DNA of 64,000 nucleotides from Phytophthora hibernalis (GCA_012656075.1 JAAKBF010000096.1:1-64000); one strand, 5' to 3'. Positions 9,066 to 20,872 are shown, counted from the stretch's first letter. Notes: generated by a model not told the origin, from the sequence alone. Numbers and translations: made by a program.

Positions 9066-12000
9066 ATGGTGACGGCGCCGTATTGTGCCGACTCGGGGTC
9101 TGACCGCAGCGTCATTCCCAAGGATCTGGTGGATGAGCTGGTGGGATTGGGCAGCGACGTCCAACTCATTTCGCTATCTGACCCGATCATGGTAACGGTG
9201 GCTGGGGCGGCCAGGTGGAATGCGCTCAAGAGTGGTTGTCGATTTGCAGCTGCAAACCACCGCGGGTGTGGTGCGTGTCGCATGCCTCGTTATGGGTGGC
9301 GGTGAGATGGAGTTTTTGTTGGGCGACGAAACACTCAAGTCGCTCGGAATCGACGTGCATCGCCAACTGGAGCAACTCGCGAGTGGGGACGCAGTGACCG
9401 ATGACGACCCTTTTGATCCTGTGGCGTTGCCGGCGAATATTGATGTAGTGGCGCGTCTGGATGCTATGCTGGCTGCTGTGCTGCATGAGGGGTTTGAACC
9501 GAGTTTGTATGAGGAGCTGCGGCAACTGGTATTCGAGTTTCAAGACATTTTCGCTATCGATGTTGGTGACGACCCTCCGGCCAACGTGGAACCGCTGACT
9601 GTGATGCTGAAGCCAGATGCGGTCCCGTTCCGTTCCAAGCCGCGCAAATATGCACCCGCTCAGCGTGAGTGCCTGCGGAAAGAGCTACAGCGTCTCGAGG
9701 ACCTTGGATACATTCGTAAGAACAACCTCAGCCGATGGGCATGCGCGGTGGTTCCAGTGGCCAAGCCGGGGCGCAAGAAGGAGTTCCGTATGACTATCGA
9801 CTACCGGCCGGTGAACAAGTACACCGTGCCGATCGCGGGCGCTGCGCCCAATATGGACACCATCACACATGCCGTTGAGGGAGCCTATGGTTTCTCAATC
9901 TTTGATTTACCTAAAGGTTTTTTCAGTTCCCGCTGGCTGAGGTCAGCCAGGAGGTGATGAACTTCATCTCGGGGGACACGGTGTACTCACCCACAAGGGT
10001 CCCCCAAGGGGTCATGGACTCGTCGGTTCACTTCCAGAATCAGATGCAAAGGATCTTCGCGGACATGCTGTACACCAGTCTCCTGCTCTGGATTGACGAC
10101 ATCCTCGTGCACGCGAAATCTGCACGTGCCCTCTTGGATGCTCTCCGAAGTTTCTTCGATCGCGTTCGATCGTACGGCCTGCGTCTGAGTGCTATCAAGA
10201 GCTGCCTGTTCAAGTTAGGAGGCTAAGTGGTGGCCGTATGATTAGCGGTACAGGAATTTCGCATGACCCGGACCGCCTGCATGCTCTTGCAACGCTGTCG
10301 CTGCCGGCAACGGGTGCTGATCTGCAACAGTTCCTGTGTGCTGCAGGATGGCTATGCGACACGCTGATTGACTATGCCCGCGCGGCCAAGCCGATGCATG
10401 ATAAACTTAAGGCGGTACGCTCAACTGTAGGCCGCACGCGTCGAATTGCGGCTGGTGTGAACCTGGATTGACGGAGGACGAGCGCGCGGCTTTCAAGGTG
10501 GTCAAGTCGCTGATTGCGTCCTCACAGCCTCTTGCCTTTCCTAGTGATGACAGCGAAGTCTGTGTTTTCTCAGATGCGTCGGACGCTGGATGGGGCCTGA
10601 TCGTTACGCAGGTCTCCCACAGGGACGGTGACCTTGCACCTTGGGAACTGGCCCATCAATTATTGGTGTGCAAGAGCGGCATCTTCTCGGGTGCTGCCAG
10701 GAACTGGGCCATTATCGACAAGCAAGCGTTCCCGATCATGTGGGCCTGCGTGCACTTGAGTATCTGCTGCTTCGCAGTCGTGGTTTCCGCTTGTTTTGCG
10801 ACCACAAGAATCTCATCCACATCTTCGATCCGTCGGTGGAGCTGTAACGCCCGCCTGCAGCGTTGGGTCTCGCACTGGCCGGCCTGCCCTACATCATCGA
10901 GGATCTTGATGGCGACAAGAACGACTGGACCTACTCTCACGATGGGGTGCTCTCCTTCCGAAGAAGGTGTGGCCGTCACGCGCTGCAAGGCCATTACACG
11001 CAGAAGCACTCGCAGCAGCTTGAGTTGCCGGTTGACGAGGGTCATCAGCTGCAGCCGCGGCTTGATGGATTTGTGTTTCCAACGCTCGACGAAATCCAAC
11101 GCGCGCAGACGGAGTATCAGCGGGCGAAGCCGGCAGAAGCAATGCGCAACGATGAGCAATTCCTGGTGGTTGACGGAAATCTGTGGCTCCTCGAGCCAGC
11201 CAAGGATCTGATGCGCCGGGTAATGATCGTGGCGCACTGTATTCATGGTCATCGCGGATTGGAATCGATGGTGCAGACAATCCAGCTAGTTTTCTTTGTC
11301 CGCGATCTCCAGAAACGGTGCCGCCAATTCATGAGTCGATGTCTGCTATGCAAGCACACCAAGGGCGGAAATATTATCCCGCGCCCGTGGGGTCCAACGT
11401 ACCAGACAACGAGGCGCAACGAGATGTTGCACTATGCCTTCCTGTATATGGGAGATAGCATGGCCACTACGCTCTACGTGCTCGTGCTCAAGGACGGACT
11501 CACGTATTTCTGCGAGTTATTTGCGTGCGACTCCCCGACCAGCGATGTTGCCGTACGAGCGCTACTGACTGGAGCAAGCGGTTCGGTACCCGAGATACTC
11601 ATGTCGGACACAGGTTTACACTTCAAGAACCTCGTGGCCAACGAGCTTTGCCAGCGTCTGTCCATCGAGCAGCAATTCGCAGTCGCCTACTCGCCCTGGA
11701 TAAACGGCACTGTGGAGCGCATCAACCGCGACATTCTGCAAGTGATTAGGGGATGCTGATGGAGTTTCAGCTCGACACGCGTGAGTGGGTCGATCTGCTG
11801 CCGTTGGTGTAATCAAACCTGAACCACACTGTGGTGCCGAGTTTGAATAACCATGCACCGAGCGAGATCTTCACGCTGTTGCCCGTTCCGAACCCGCTCA
11901 CGTCGATCGTGGTGCCCAGACCCAAGAAGAACCTGATCCTGAACGTTTCAGCCCAGCGCGACAATGTCGATGACTTACGCGAAGCGCTGCACGCCATGCA

Positions 12001-12485
12001 TCGCGAGGTGGTATAAACCAAAGACGCTCGCAGGCTCCGAACAAGGCCAGGTCAGCCGGCACGGAGTGCAACTTCACCGAGGGCGACTTTGTACTTTGGT
12101 CGCGGATCGACAGCCGTTTGGCAAACAACAAGCTTCTAGTCCGTTGGGTCGGGCCTTTCGAAGTGACAGAATCACTGCCACAATTTTTCATGGTGCGTCA
12201 CCGTCACCAACAAGACCTACAACGTTCACGGCTCCCGACTCAAGTTTTTTGCTGACTCAAGTCTCAATGTCACCGAGGAGTTGATCGCACACGTCTATGG
12301 TGCTGGAGATTGAACAGTTCAAGGATCACCGTATCGTCAAGTCGCGTAACGAGTGGCAGTTGCTGGCGTCGTTGGTCCGACTTCAAGCGGAAGAGGACTC
12401 GTGGGAGTCACTGAGGACGATGTCTGCAGAGGTGCCTGTCAAGGTTAACGAGTACGTCGGAGACAGCGGCAATGTACCGCGTTGA
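9066..12485 (+). pseudogene. Pol of Gypsy element 1 (protease, RT, RNase H, integrase, chromodomain), broken
   Basis: Domains in order: retropepsin-like DSGSD at about 9087-9101. Reverse transcriptase 9570-10220, with VPVAKPGRKKEFRMTIDYRP and the catalytic loop LLWIDDILV (10083-10112). RNase H about 10540-10790 (FSDASDAGWG). Integrase about 11220-11760, with zinc-binding His/Cys residues HCIHGHRG...CLLCKH, core LMSDTG and GTVERINRD. C-terminal chromodomain 12297-12485 (IEQFKDHRIVKSRNEWQLL ... EEDSWE). The frame changes near 9210, 9920, 10230, 10470, 10800, 11760 and again before the chromodomain. The chromodomain suggests integration directed by chromatin marks, as in other chromoviruses (family knowledge). 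Confidence 0.85.
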
Positions 12486-12603
12486 AGACGGCTCTAGCTG
12501 CCATACTCGCCCCGCGTCATGCGGCCGGACACGAGTAACAACGTTGGAGCAGCGCAGCAGAAGGCGACGAATCTGGTGACGCACTGCAGCTCTTGGCAGG
12601 TAG

Positions 12604-12847
12604 TGTAGCAGATCCAAGGATATTCAGGCAGATCACCGCTTTGGCAGTCGCCCAATTGCCTCCCAACCCTTCTCGCTTCTTGCCGGACTCGCCGTTTGCT
12701 TGCTGTCGTCGGAGAAGCAGTCGTCGGAGAACCTGTTTGCGCATTTTGCAACAAGCATTGGCCACTAGGCCATCGAGGTAGGACAGGTTTCGTTTAAGGA
12801 AATCAATCTCACTAATGCTTTCGCTTTTAAGTGCGGAATTGACTACA
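12604..12847 (+). repeat. 3' LTR of Gypsy element 1
   Basis: 244 bp, starting tgtagcagatccaagg and ending gaattgactaca. It lacks the extra 15-bp tandem copy found in the 5' LTR. The LTR pair shows more divergence than that of Gypsy element 2. Confidence 0.9.
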
Positions 12848-13551
12848 TCTCAGGCGCCATTGTTCGGATATCAAAGAGCTCAGATAAATCTTCCGAAAAC
12901 GCGTCAGAGTGATATCCTGGTGTCTGTGAGGGAATACAGTTGGCGCTTTGGGCTTGGTGATGCTAACTCGCGCAGGATAGACCGCAGTTTCTGTTTCGCA
13001 GTTGACTTCACGGACGGATTGATTCCGCTCAATGACGTCGACGTCAAGCTGTCGGAGTTTGCCACAGGTCTTCACCATCTCAGTCAGAGGGCCATCCGGG
13101 TTCTTCAGATGTGGGTGAAGCAGCATTTGCATCTCCCAAACATAGGAACATGTTCGCATCACTTCTCGATCAGTGTAGCGCGAAAAAGCGAGAATGAAAT
13201 GCGTCACTCAACAATGATCGAGTCTTGGTTATAAGGGGCAATAGAGTGCTGTGGTGATACGAGGTCGGATTTTCACGGGTGGCATCATACCTGCGTAGTG
13301 TTGTCTCGGGCCCTAGTGATATCACCATCACCTTGTATGCGGCAATGAGAACGTCGACTTGAGTGGGGTTTCCGCTTGGCTTTTTACATTGAGCGCTGAA
13401 ATGGGCAGCATTAACGAAAGTAGCTGCTCCATGAGCAGCTTATCATCCGCTAACGGAAACGGAGATGGAACTGGGGATCTATCTCTGGTTGCTTTCATCT
13501 TTACATCGTTCATCGTACCACAAACCAAGCACGGTCAAAGACCCTCGTCAG

Positions 13552-14092
13552 TAGGGATTGGTTCATTTTCTATTGCCTGAAAAACGAGGTTTTAAACGTT
13601 TTCAATTCAACTTTTTCAGGCTGAGGACGTTTTAAATCTTTAGCGAAAATCTCGCTCTCATTGGAGCTGCAGTAGTAACCGGCATCTCGACGCTCTCAAA
13701 AGGCAGCTACAAGGTTCCTCGCGTGCGATGTCGCTACTGTAATACAACGGTTTCCCACCTCACCAAATGTAATGCAGTTCCTTCTCCACTTGGTCGGTTG
13801 AAGATCGACGAAACATTAGAGATCGATGACCAAGTGGGCATTCGTCGAAGAAGCCCCAAACTATCTCCTTCTTTCTTGGTATCGCTGACCAATTCCTAAA
13901 TGAGGCTTCAAATCTAACCTCTTCAAATAAGCGCTCTAGCCTCCCTGGAACCATATTGTCCTCGTTACGACTGAATTCTTGGCTCTCAGTTTACAAGACC
14001 GCATGACCAAAAGGACCTAGTAAAAACGTGAAAAAACGTTTTAAACGTTTGATTCCATTCAATTCGAGAAAAGTTGAAAATATCAATCCCTA
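13552..14092. mobile_element. hAT-type MITE with 8-bp target-site duplication
   Basis: The ends are TAGGGATTG (13552-13560) and CAATCCCTA (14084-14092), perfect 9-bp inverted repeats, with looser similarity further in, including cgttttaaac / gtttaaaacg-type tracts at both ends. The flanks are ctcgtcag (13544-13551) and ttcgtcag (14093-14100): an 8-bp duplication with one change, as hAT elements make. The TAGGGAT start resembles the classic Ac/hAT terminus. At 541 bp with no transposase gene it is non-autonomous. It sits inside the hAT-like transposase pseudogene on the minus strand. Confidence 0.75.
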
Positions 14093-15147
14093 TTCGTCAG
14101 ACTCACGAATCTGTGAGGCTTATAGTCAATAAGCTTCTTCTCCTTCCCAACACCAAGTAGACGAACAAGCTGCTCATAAAATCACCCATAACCTCCGCGC
14201 TACGAATTTGGTAGACAGTCTTCGTGACCTTCTTCAGCAATTGAAGCATCTCAGGATTTTTAGAGCTGGCTACATTACTAGTCATCCCAAACGCCGCTTT
14301 TGTGGCAGCATTCGTCAGGTGTGGCATGCACCATTCCCGCGATAGCTTCAAATTCAATTTCACCATGTGCTGGACGTCAGCCACCGTCCGTTGTCGCCCC
14401 AAAGAAGTCGGCTACAGTTAGACCGAAATCACCAAGAGTCTGAACAATCCAGCGTTTGAATGGCCCGCGAATCCTTCCGTCACATTCCCTGTAAAGTGGC
14501 TGGAGATGCTGCGTTCTCAGTAATACCGACACCATTTTAAATTCTGCTATAACAAAGTAAACTCGAAGACCAAGGAATTTCATGCCTGGGACCTTTGCCG
14601 TCCAGAAGTCAGCGACCATGACCAAGCTCCAGCCAAATGGTAGCCGGTTGTCCTGAAGAAAGCGAGTCAACTCGCGTTTACCCGATAGATACAGCTCGAT
14701 TACAGAGTAGGTAATTGCTCTTCGGTTCACCACGGCGCGAAAATTCTCTTTGGTGACTACATCACGCAAAATTTGAGATTCTTCCCACTCGCCCATGATA
14801 AACGGCATATTGTTGTGAACCACAAGAAGTGTCTGAAGAAGTAAACTGATCCGCTCACAACTTTCCTGGGTTTGTGTAGCTGCTCTGATTCGGGCCACGA
14901 TCTCATCTCGGGTTCGTTTACGAGAATTTTTCAGTACTGTCTTGGCTGAGGTAATTTGATGAGTTTCCGTTAAATGTTTTGTTGCTCTCGATGTCTTCCC
15001 ACCAAACAAAACGTGCACGCTCTCATTTGAACGGCGTGGTTCGTTAGATCCAGTAGCATACAGCCGGGTCACTTACATGACGAATCCGGACCCCCAATTG
15101 TAGATGAAAGATCGTTCGGTTGGTCCTTGACCAACGAGCTCCCTCAA

Positions 15148-15173
15148 GGACGTTGCTCGGGTCGGCAACGTCC
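15148..15173 (+). other. Conserved spacer stem-loop 1 (first copy)
   Basis: GGACGTTGC and GCAACGTCC form a perfect 9-bp stem around the 8-nt loop tcgggtcg. The same hairpin occurs at the same place in every unit of the array. About 20 nt downstream is gggtttgagtcg, which resembles a tRNA B-box, but no cloverleaf can be drawn around it. Confidence 0.6.
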
Positions 15174-15694
15174 GACATACTAGTTGGCTCGGGTTTGAGT
15201 CGCGCCGACGACACTCGCATTTCAATCGACTGATGCGGCGGCCATCGACACAGCCGTCTGCGTAGTGCAGACGCAGCTGCAGCTGTGAGAGGCTCAGCAT
15301 ACCTGTTGAATAATCCACCTTTCCTCGAAATGGCGCCGGGGTGGTTCTGCCCTGCCACCTAGACAGAGAGCTGAGCCCTAACGGTTGAAACGACGTGACG
15401 GCCACCGTGACCGCTTGGGCTATTGTGCGTGGTACCATAATACGCGTGAGAAAGCACTGTGCCGTGTGCGTATGGCGCGACAGAGTCTGTTTGAAGTCGG
15501 GGAGGGGTGACATCTTTTAGGTGGACGTGCGCTGTGAAGGCTGTAGGGCTGTATCAGCTGCCGCAATGGTCCGAGGTGGTCGGAACGACATCAGGCGTGA
15601 AGCTGGAGGTGCATATATCATGGTGGCGTGTGTTTGGAGCGCAGGAGAGGCGTATTTCGTTCGTGGCGGCGTGAGGGGCGTGAAGTGTTATGAT

Positions 15695-15767
15695 GCTCCT
15701 TTGGCTCAGTTGGTAGAGCGTCAGTCTCATAATCTGAAGGTCGCCAGTTCGATCCTGGCAGGGAGCA
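15695..15767 (+). tRNA. tRNA-Met (CAT), elongator, copy 1
   Basis: The 73-nt gene folds as a standard cloverleaf: acceptor GCTCCTT/AGGGAGC, D-stem GCTC/GAGC, anticodon loop CTCATAA, T-stem GCCAG/CTGGC. TTCG at 54-57 and a G1-C72 pair mark it as elongator, not initiator. A-box and B-box are intact, and a T4 run follows at about 15779. No intron. All full-length copies except copy 44 appear identical to this one. Confidence 0.97.
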
Positions 15768-15982
15768 CTTCTTTATCCTTTTGCCTTTGACTCAGCTCCT
15801 CGTTGTTTTCCCAGTCTGTGCAGCCTGTACTGCCTCCATCACGCCTGCGACCACTCGTCTGTCAGCTCTCATTCCCCTCAAGGACGTTGCTCGGGTCGGC
15901 AACGTCCGACATACTAGTTGGCTCGGGTTTGAGTCGCGCCGACGACACTCGCATTTCAATCGACTGATGCGGCGGCCATCGA

Positions 15983-16015
15983 CACAGCCGTCTGCGTAGT
16001 GCAGACGCAGCTGTG
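15983..16015 (+). other. Conserved spacer stem-loop 2 (copy in second unit)
   Basis: CACAGC-CGTCTGC pairs with GCAGACG-(ca)-GCTGTG around the loop gtagt: 13 base pairs with a 2-nt bulge. It occurs in all units. In the first unit and the one ending at 21606 the right arm has a small extra gcagctg-like duplication. Function unknown. Confidence 0.55.
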
Positions 16016-16422
16016 AGAGGTTCAGCATACCTGTTGAATAATCCACCTTTCCTCGAAATGGCGCCGGGGTGGTTCTGCCCTGCCACCTAGACAGAGAGCT
16101 GAGCCCTAACGGTTGAAACGACGTGACGGCCACCGTGACCGCTTGGGCTATTGTGCGTGGTACCATAATACGCGTGAGAAAGCACTGTGCCGTGTGCGTA
16201 TGGCGCGACAGAGTCTGTTTGAAGTCGGGGAGGGGTGACATCTTTTAGGTGGACGTGCGCTGTGAAGGCTGTGGGGCTGTATCAGCTGCCGCAATGGTCC
16301 GAGGTGGTCGGAACGACATCAGGCGTGAAGCTGGAGGTGCATATATCATGGTGGCGTGTGTTTGGAGCGCAGGAGAGGCGTATTTCGTTCGTGGCGGCGT
16401 GAGGGGCGTGAAGTGTTATGAT

Positions 16423-16495
16423 GCTCCTTTGGCTCAGTTGGTAGAGCGTCAGTCTCATAATCTGAAGGTCGCCAGTTCGATCCTGGCAGGGAGCA
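16423..16495 (+). tRNA. tRNA-Met (CAT), copy 2
   Basis: 728 bp after copy 1. Its unit has the edge-type variants gaggttcag, cataatacg, gtgcgctg and atatcatgg. Confidence 0.96.
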
Positions 16496-17153
16496 CTTCT
16501 TTATCCTTTTGCCTTTGACTCAGCTCCTCGTTGTTTTCCCAGTCTGTGCAGCCTGTACTGCCTCCATCACGCCTGCGACCACTCGTCTGTCAGCTCTCAT
16601 TCCCCCTCAAGGACGTTGCTCGGGTCGGCAACGTCCGACATACTAGTTGGCTCGGGTTTGAGTCGCGCCGACGACACTCGAATTTCAATCGACTGATGCG
16701 GCGGCCATCGACACAGCCGTCTGCGTAGTGCAGACGCAGCTGTGAGAGGTTCAGCATACCTGTTGAATAATCCACCTTTCCTCGAAATGGCGCCGGGGTG
16801 GTTCTGCCCTGCCACCTAGACAGAGAGCTGAGCCCTAACGGTTGAAACGACGTGACGGCCACCGTGACCGCTTGGGCTATTGTGCGTGGTACCATAATAC
16901 GCGTGAGAAAGCACTGTGCCGTGTGCGTATGGCGCGACAGACGTCTGTTTGAAGTCGGGGAGGGGTGACATCTTTTAGGTGGACGTGCGCTGTGAAGGCT
17001 GTAGGGCTGTATCAGCTGCCGCAATGGTCCGAGGTGGTCGGAACGACATCAGGCGTGAAGCTGGAGGTGCATATATCATGGTGGCGTGTGTTTGGAGCGC
17101 AGGAGAGGCGTATTTCGTTCGTGGCGGCGTGAGGGGCGTTGAAGTGTTATGAT

Positions 17154-17226
17154 GCTCCTTTGGCTCAGTTGGTAGAGCGTCAGTCTCATAATCTGAAGGT
17201 CGCCAGTTCGATCCTGGCAGGGAGCA
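17154..17226 (+). tRNA. tRNA-Met (CAT), copy 3
   Basis: 731 bp after copy 2. Its unit carries gaggttcag and the insertion form cagacgtctg, both also found at the right end of the array. Confidence 0.96.
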
Positions 17227-17880
17227 CTTCTTTATCCTTTTGCCTTTGACTCAGCTCCTCGTTGTTTTCCCAGTCTGTGCAGCCTGTACTGCCTCCATCA
17301 CGCCTGCGACCACTCGTCTGTCAGCTCTCATTCCCTCAAGGACGTTGCTCGGGTCGGCAACGTCCGACATACTAGTTGGCTCGGGTTTGAGTCGCGCCGA
17401 CGACACTCGCATTTCAATCGACTGATGCGGCGGCCATCGACACAGCCGTCTGCGTAGTGCAGACGCAGCTGTGAGAGGCTCAGCATACCTGTTGAATAAT
17501 CCACCTTTCCTCGAAATGGCGCCGGGGTGGTTCTGCCCTGCCACCTAGACAGAGAGCTGAGCCCTAACGGTTGAAACGACGTGACGGCCACCGTGACCGC
17601 TTGGGCTATTGTGCGTGGTACCATATTACGCGTGAGAAAGCACTGTGCCGTGTGCGTATGGCGCGACAGAGTCTGTTTGAAGTCGGGAGGGGTGACATCT
17701 TTTAGGTGGACGTGCGCTGTGAAGGCTGTGGGGCTGTATCAGCTGCCGCAATGGTCCGAGGTGGTCGGAACGACATCAGGCGTGAAGCTGGAGGTGCATA
17801 TATCCTGGTGGCGTGTGTTTGGAGCGCAGGAGAGGCGTATTTCGTTCGTGGCGGCGTGAGGGGCGTTGAAGTGTTATGAT

Positions 17881-17953
17881 GCTCCTTTGGCTCAGTTGGT
17901 AGAGCGTCAGTCTCATAATCTGAAGGTCGCCAGTTCGATCCTGGCAGGGAGCA
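17881..17953 (+). tRNA. tRNA-Met (CAT), copy 4
   Basis: 727 bp after copy 3. First unit with catattacg and atatcctgg, the forms that dominate the core; gtgcgctg is retained. Confidence 0.96.
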
Positions 17954-18610
17954 CTTCTTTATCCTTTTGCCTTTGACTCAGCTCCTCGTTGTTTTCCCAG
18001 TCTGTGCAGCCTGTACTGCCTCCATCACGCCTGCGACCACTCGTCTGTCAGCTCTCATTCCCCCTCAAGGACGTTGCTCGGGTCGGCAACGTCCGACATA
18101 CTAGTTGGCTCGGGTTTGAGTCGCGCCGACGACACTCGCATTTCAATCGACTGATGCGGCGGCCATCGACACAGCCGTCTGCGTAGTGCAGACGCAGCTG
18201 TGAGAGGCTCAGCATACCTGTTGAATAATCCACCTTTCCTCGAAATGGCGCCGGGGTGGTTCTGCCCTGCCACCTAGACAGAGAGCTGAGCCCTAACGGT
18301 TGAAACGACGTGACGGCCACCGTGACCGCTTGGGCTATTGTGCGTGGTACCATAATACGCGTGAGAAAGCACTGTGCCGTGTGCGTATGGCGCGACAGAG
18401 TCTGTTTGAAGTCGGGGAGGGGTGACATCTTTTAGGTGGACGTGCACTGTGAAGGCTGTGGGGCTGTATCAGCTGCCGCAATGGTCCGAGGTGGTCGGAA
18501 CGACATCAGGCGTGAAGCTGGAGGTGCATATATCCTGGTGGCGTGTGTTTGGAGCGCAGGAGAGGCGTATTTCGTTCGTGGCGGCGTGAGGGGCGTTGAA
18601 GTGTTATGAT

Positions 18611-18683
18611 GCTCCTTTGGCTCAGTTGGTAGAGCGTCAGTCTCATAATCTGAAGGTCGCCAGTTCGATCCTGGCAGGGAGCA
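18611..18683 (+). tRNA. tRNA-Met (CAT), copy 5
   Basis: 730 bp after copy 4. First unit with gtgcactg; cataatacg is retained. Confidence 0.96.
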
Positions 18684-19340
18684 CTTCTTTATCCTTTTGC
18701 CTTTGACTCAGCTCCTCGTTGTTTTCCCAGTCTGTGCAGCCTGTACTGCCTCCATCACGCCTGCGACCACTCGTCTGTCAGCTCTCATTCCCCCTCAAGG
18801 ACGTTGCTCGGGTCGGCAACGTCCGACATACTAGTTGGCTCGGGTTTGAGTCGCGCCGACGACACTCGCATTTCAATCGACTGATGCGGCGGCCATCGAC
18901 ACAGCCGTCTGCGTAGTGCAGACGCAGCTGTGAGAGGCTCAGCATACCTGTTGAATAATCCACCTTTCCTCGAAATGGCGCCGGGGTGGTTCTGCCCTGC
19001 CACCTAGACAGAGAGCTGAGCCCTAACGGTTGAAACGACGTGACGGCCACCGTGACCGCTTGGGCTATTGTGCGTGGTACCATATTACGCGTGAGAAAGC
19101 ACTGTGCCGTGTGCGTATGGCGCGACAGAGTCTGTTTGAAGTCGGGGAGGGGTGACATCTTTTAGGTGGACGTGCACTGTGAAGGCTGTGGGGCTGTATC
19201 AGCTGCCGCAATGGTCCGAGGTGGTCGGAACGACATCAGGCGTGAAGCTGGAGGTGCATATATCCTGGTGGCGTGTGTTTGGAGCGCAGGAGAGGCGTAT
19301 TTCGTTCGTGGCGGCGTGAGGGGCGTTGAAGTGTTATGAT

Positions 19341-19413
19341 GCTCCTTTGGCTCAGTTGGTAGAGCGTCAGTCTCATAATCTGAAGGTCGCCAGTTCGATC
19401 CTGGCAGGGAGCA
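19341..19413 (+). tRNA. tRNA-Met (CAT), copy 6
   Basis: 730 bp after copy 5; unit of the core type. Confidence 0.96.
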
Positions 19414-20071
19414 CTTCTTTATCCTTTTGCCTTTGACTCAGCTCCTCGTTGTTTTCCCAGTCTGTGCAGCCTGTACTGCCTCCATCACGCCTGCGACCAC
19501 TCGTCTGTCAGCTCTCATTCCCCCTCAAGGACGTTGCTCGGGTCGGCAACGTCCGACATACTAGTTGGCTCGGGTTTGAGTCGCGCCGACGACACTCGCA
19601 TTTCAATCGACTGATGCGGCGGCCATCGACACAGCCGTCTGCGTAGTGCAGACGCAGCTGTGAGAGGCTCAGCATACCTGTTGAATAATCCACCTTTCCT
19701 CGAAATGGCGCCGGGGTGGTTCTGCCCTGCCACCTAGACAGAGAGCTGAGCCCTAACGGTTGAAACGACGTGACGGCCACCGTGACCGCTTGGGCTATTG
19801 TGCGTGGTACCATATTACGCGTGAGAAAGCACTGTGCCGTGTGCGTATGGCGCGACAGAGTCTGTTTGAAGTCGGGGAGGGGTGACATCTTTTAGGTGGA
19901 CGTGCACTGTGAAGGCTGTGGGGGCTGTATCAGCTGCCGCAATGGTCCGAGGTGGTCGGAACGACATCAGGCGTGAAGCTGGAGGTGCATATATCCTGGT
20001 GGCGTGTGTTTGGAGCGCAGGAGAGGCGTATTTCGTTCGTGGCGGCGTGAGGGGCGTTGAAGTGTTATGAT

Positions 20072-20144
20072 GCTCCTTTGGCTCAGTTGGTAGAGCGTCA
20101 GTCTCATAATCTGAAGGTCGCCAGTTCGATCCTGGCAGGGAGCA
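20072..20144 (+). tRNA. tRNA-Met (CAT), copy 7
   Basis: 731 bp after copy 6; one extra G in the tgtgggggctg run of its spacer. Confidence 0.96.
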
Positions 20145-20799
20145 CTTCTTTATCCTTTTGCCTTTGACTCAGCTCCTCGTTGTTTTCCCAGTCTGTGCAG
20201 CCTGTACTGCCTCCATCACGCCTGCGACCACTCGTCTGTCAGCTCATTCCCCTCAAGGACGTTGCTCGGGTCGGCAACGTCCGACATACTAGTTGGCTCG
20301 GGTTTGAGTCGCGCCGACGACACTCGCATTTCAATCGACTGATGCGGCGGCCATCGACACAGCCGTCTGCGTAGTGCAGACGCAGCTGTGAGAGGCTCAG
20401 CATACCTGTTGAATAATCCACCTTTCCTCGAAATGGCGCCGGGGTGGTTCTGCCCTGCCACCTAGACAGAGAGCTGAGCCCTAACGGTTGAAACGACGTG
20501 ACGGCCACCGTGACCGCTTGGGCTATTGTGCGTGGTACCATATTACGCGTGAGAAAGCACTGTGCCGTGTGCGTATGGCGCGACAGAGTCTGTTTGAAGT
20601 CGGGGAGGGGTGACATCTTTTTAGGTGGACGTGCACTGTGAAGGCTGTGGGGCTGTATCAGCTGCCGCAATGGTCCGAGGTGGTCGGAACGACATCAGGC
20701 GTGAAGCTGGAGGTGCATATATCCTGGTGGCGTGTGTTTGGAGCGCAGGAGAGGCGTATTTCGTTCGTGGCGGCGTGAGGGGCGTTGAAGTGTTATGAT

Positions 20800-20872
20800 G
20801 CTCCTTTGGCTCAGTTGGTAGAGCGTCAGTCTCATAATCTGAAGGTCGCCAGTTCGATCCTGGCAGGGAGCA
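20800..20872 (+). tRNA. tRNA-Met (CAT), copy 8
   Basis: 728 bp after copy 7; its spacer has a 2-base deletion at cagctcattcc and an extra T in ctttttagg. Confidence 0.96.

Larger units (their letters stand above)
7757..12847 (+). mobile_element. Ty3/Gypsy chromodomain LTR retrotransposon (decayed), inserted in a hAT pseudogene
   Basis: A complete element of 5091 bp bounded by direct LTRs that start TGTAG and end CTACA. Flanking bases are gctca on the left and tctca on the right, a 4-bp match that fits a 4-5 bp target duplication with one change. The internal order is gag, protease, reverse transcriptase, RNase H, integrase, chromodomain, the Ty3/Gypsy chromovirus order. All genes carry frame changes or stops, so the copy is not autonomous as read. 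It interrupts the C-terminal part of a hAT-like transposase and is therefore younger than it. Confidence 0.9.
7345..15072 (-). pseudogene. hAT-like transposase pseudogene split by a Gypsy element and a MITE
   Basis: Read on the minus strand in three parts. (1) 15072-14093: remnant of an N-terminal zinc-finger-type region (SRATKHLTETH), then the RNase H-like core; the frame breaks near 14390-14400 within TTDGG / ADVQHM, followed by WCMPHLTNAATKAAFG. (2) 13551-12848: FPLADDKLLMEQLLSLMLP, then RYTDREVMRTCSYVWEMQML and HLKNPDGPLTEMVK. (3) 7756-7345: HEEVIDEELERWF, the hAT dimerisation signature SAQIERDFGISGQMVT, then FIDVTQCSPLTAEEAH and a stop at 7347-7345. Between parts lie a MITE (13552-14092) and a whole Gypsy element (7757-12847). 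The three parts sum to about 2.1 kb, a full-length hAT size. Several stops and frame changes are present. The 5' end is lost where the tRNA array starts at about 15137. The family match is from memory. Confidence 0.8.

Noticed and set aside
12815..13234. 139-codon plus-strand frame
   Set aside because: It overlaps the minus-strand hAT transposase remnant, whose motifs are recognisable, so the plus frame is a shadow.
15151..15216. Second tRNA gene in each unit (B-box-like gggtttgagtcg)
   Set aside because: The span is about 65 nt and no T-stem, anticodon stem or acceptor stem pairs properly.
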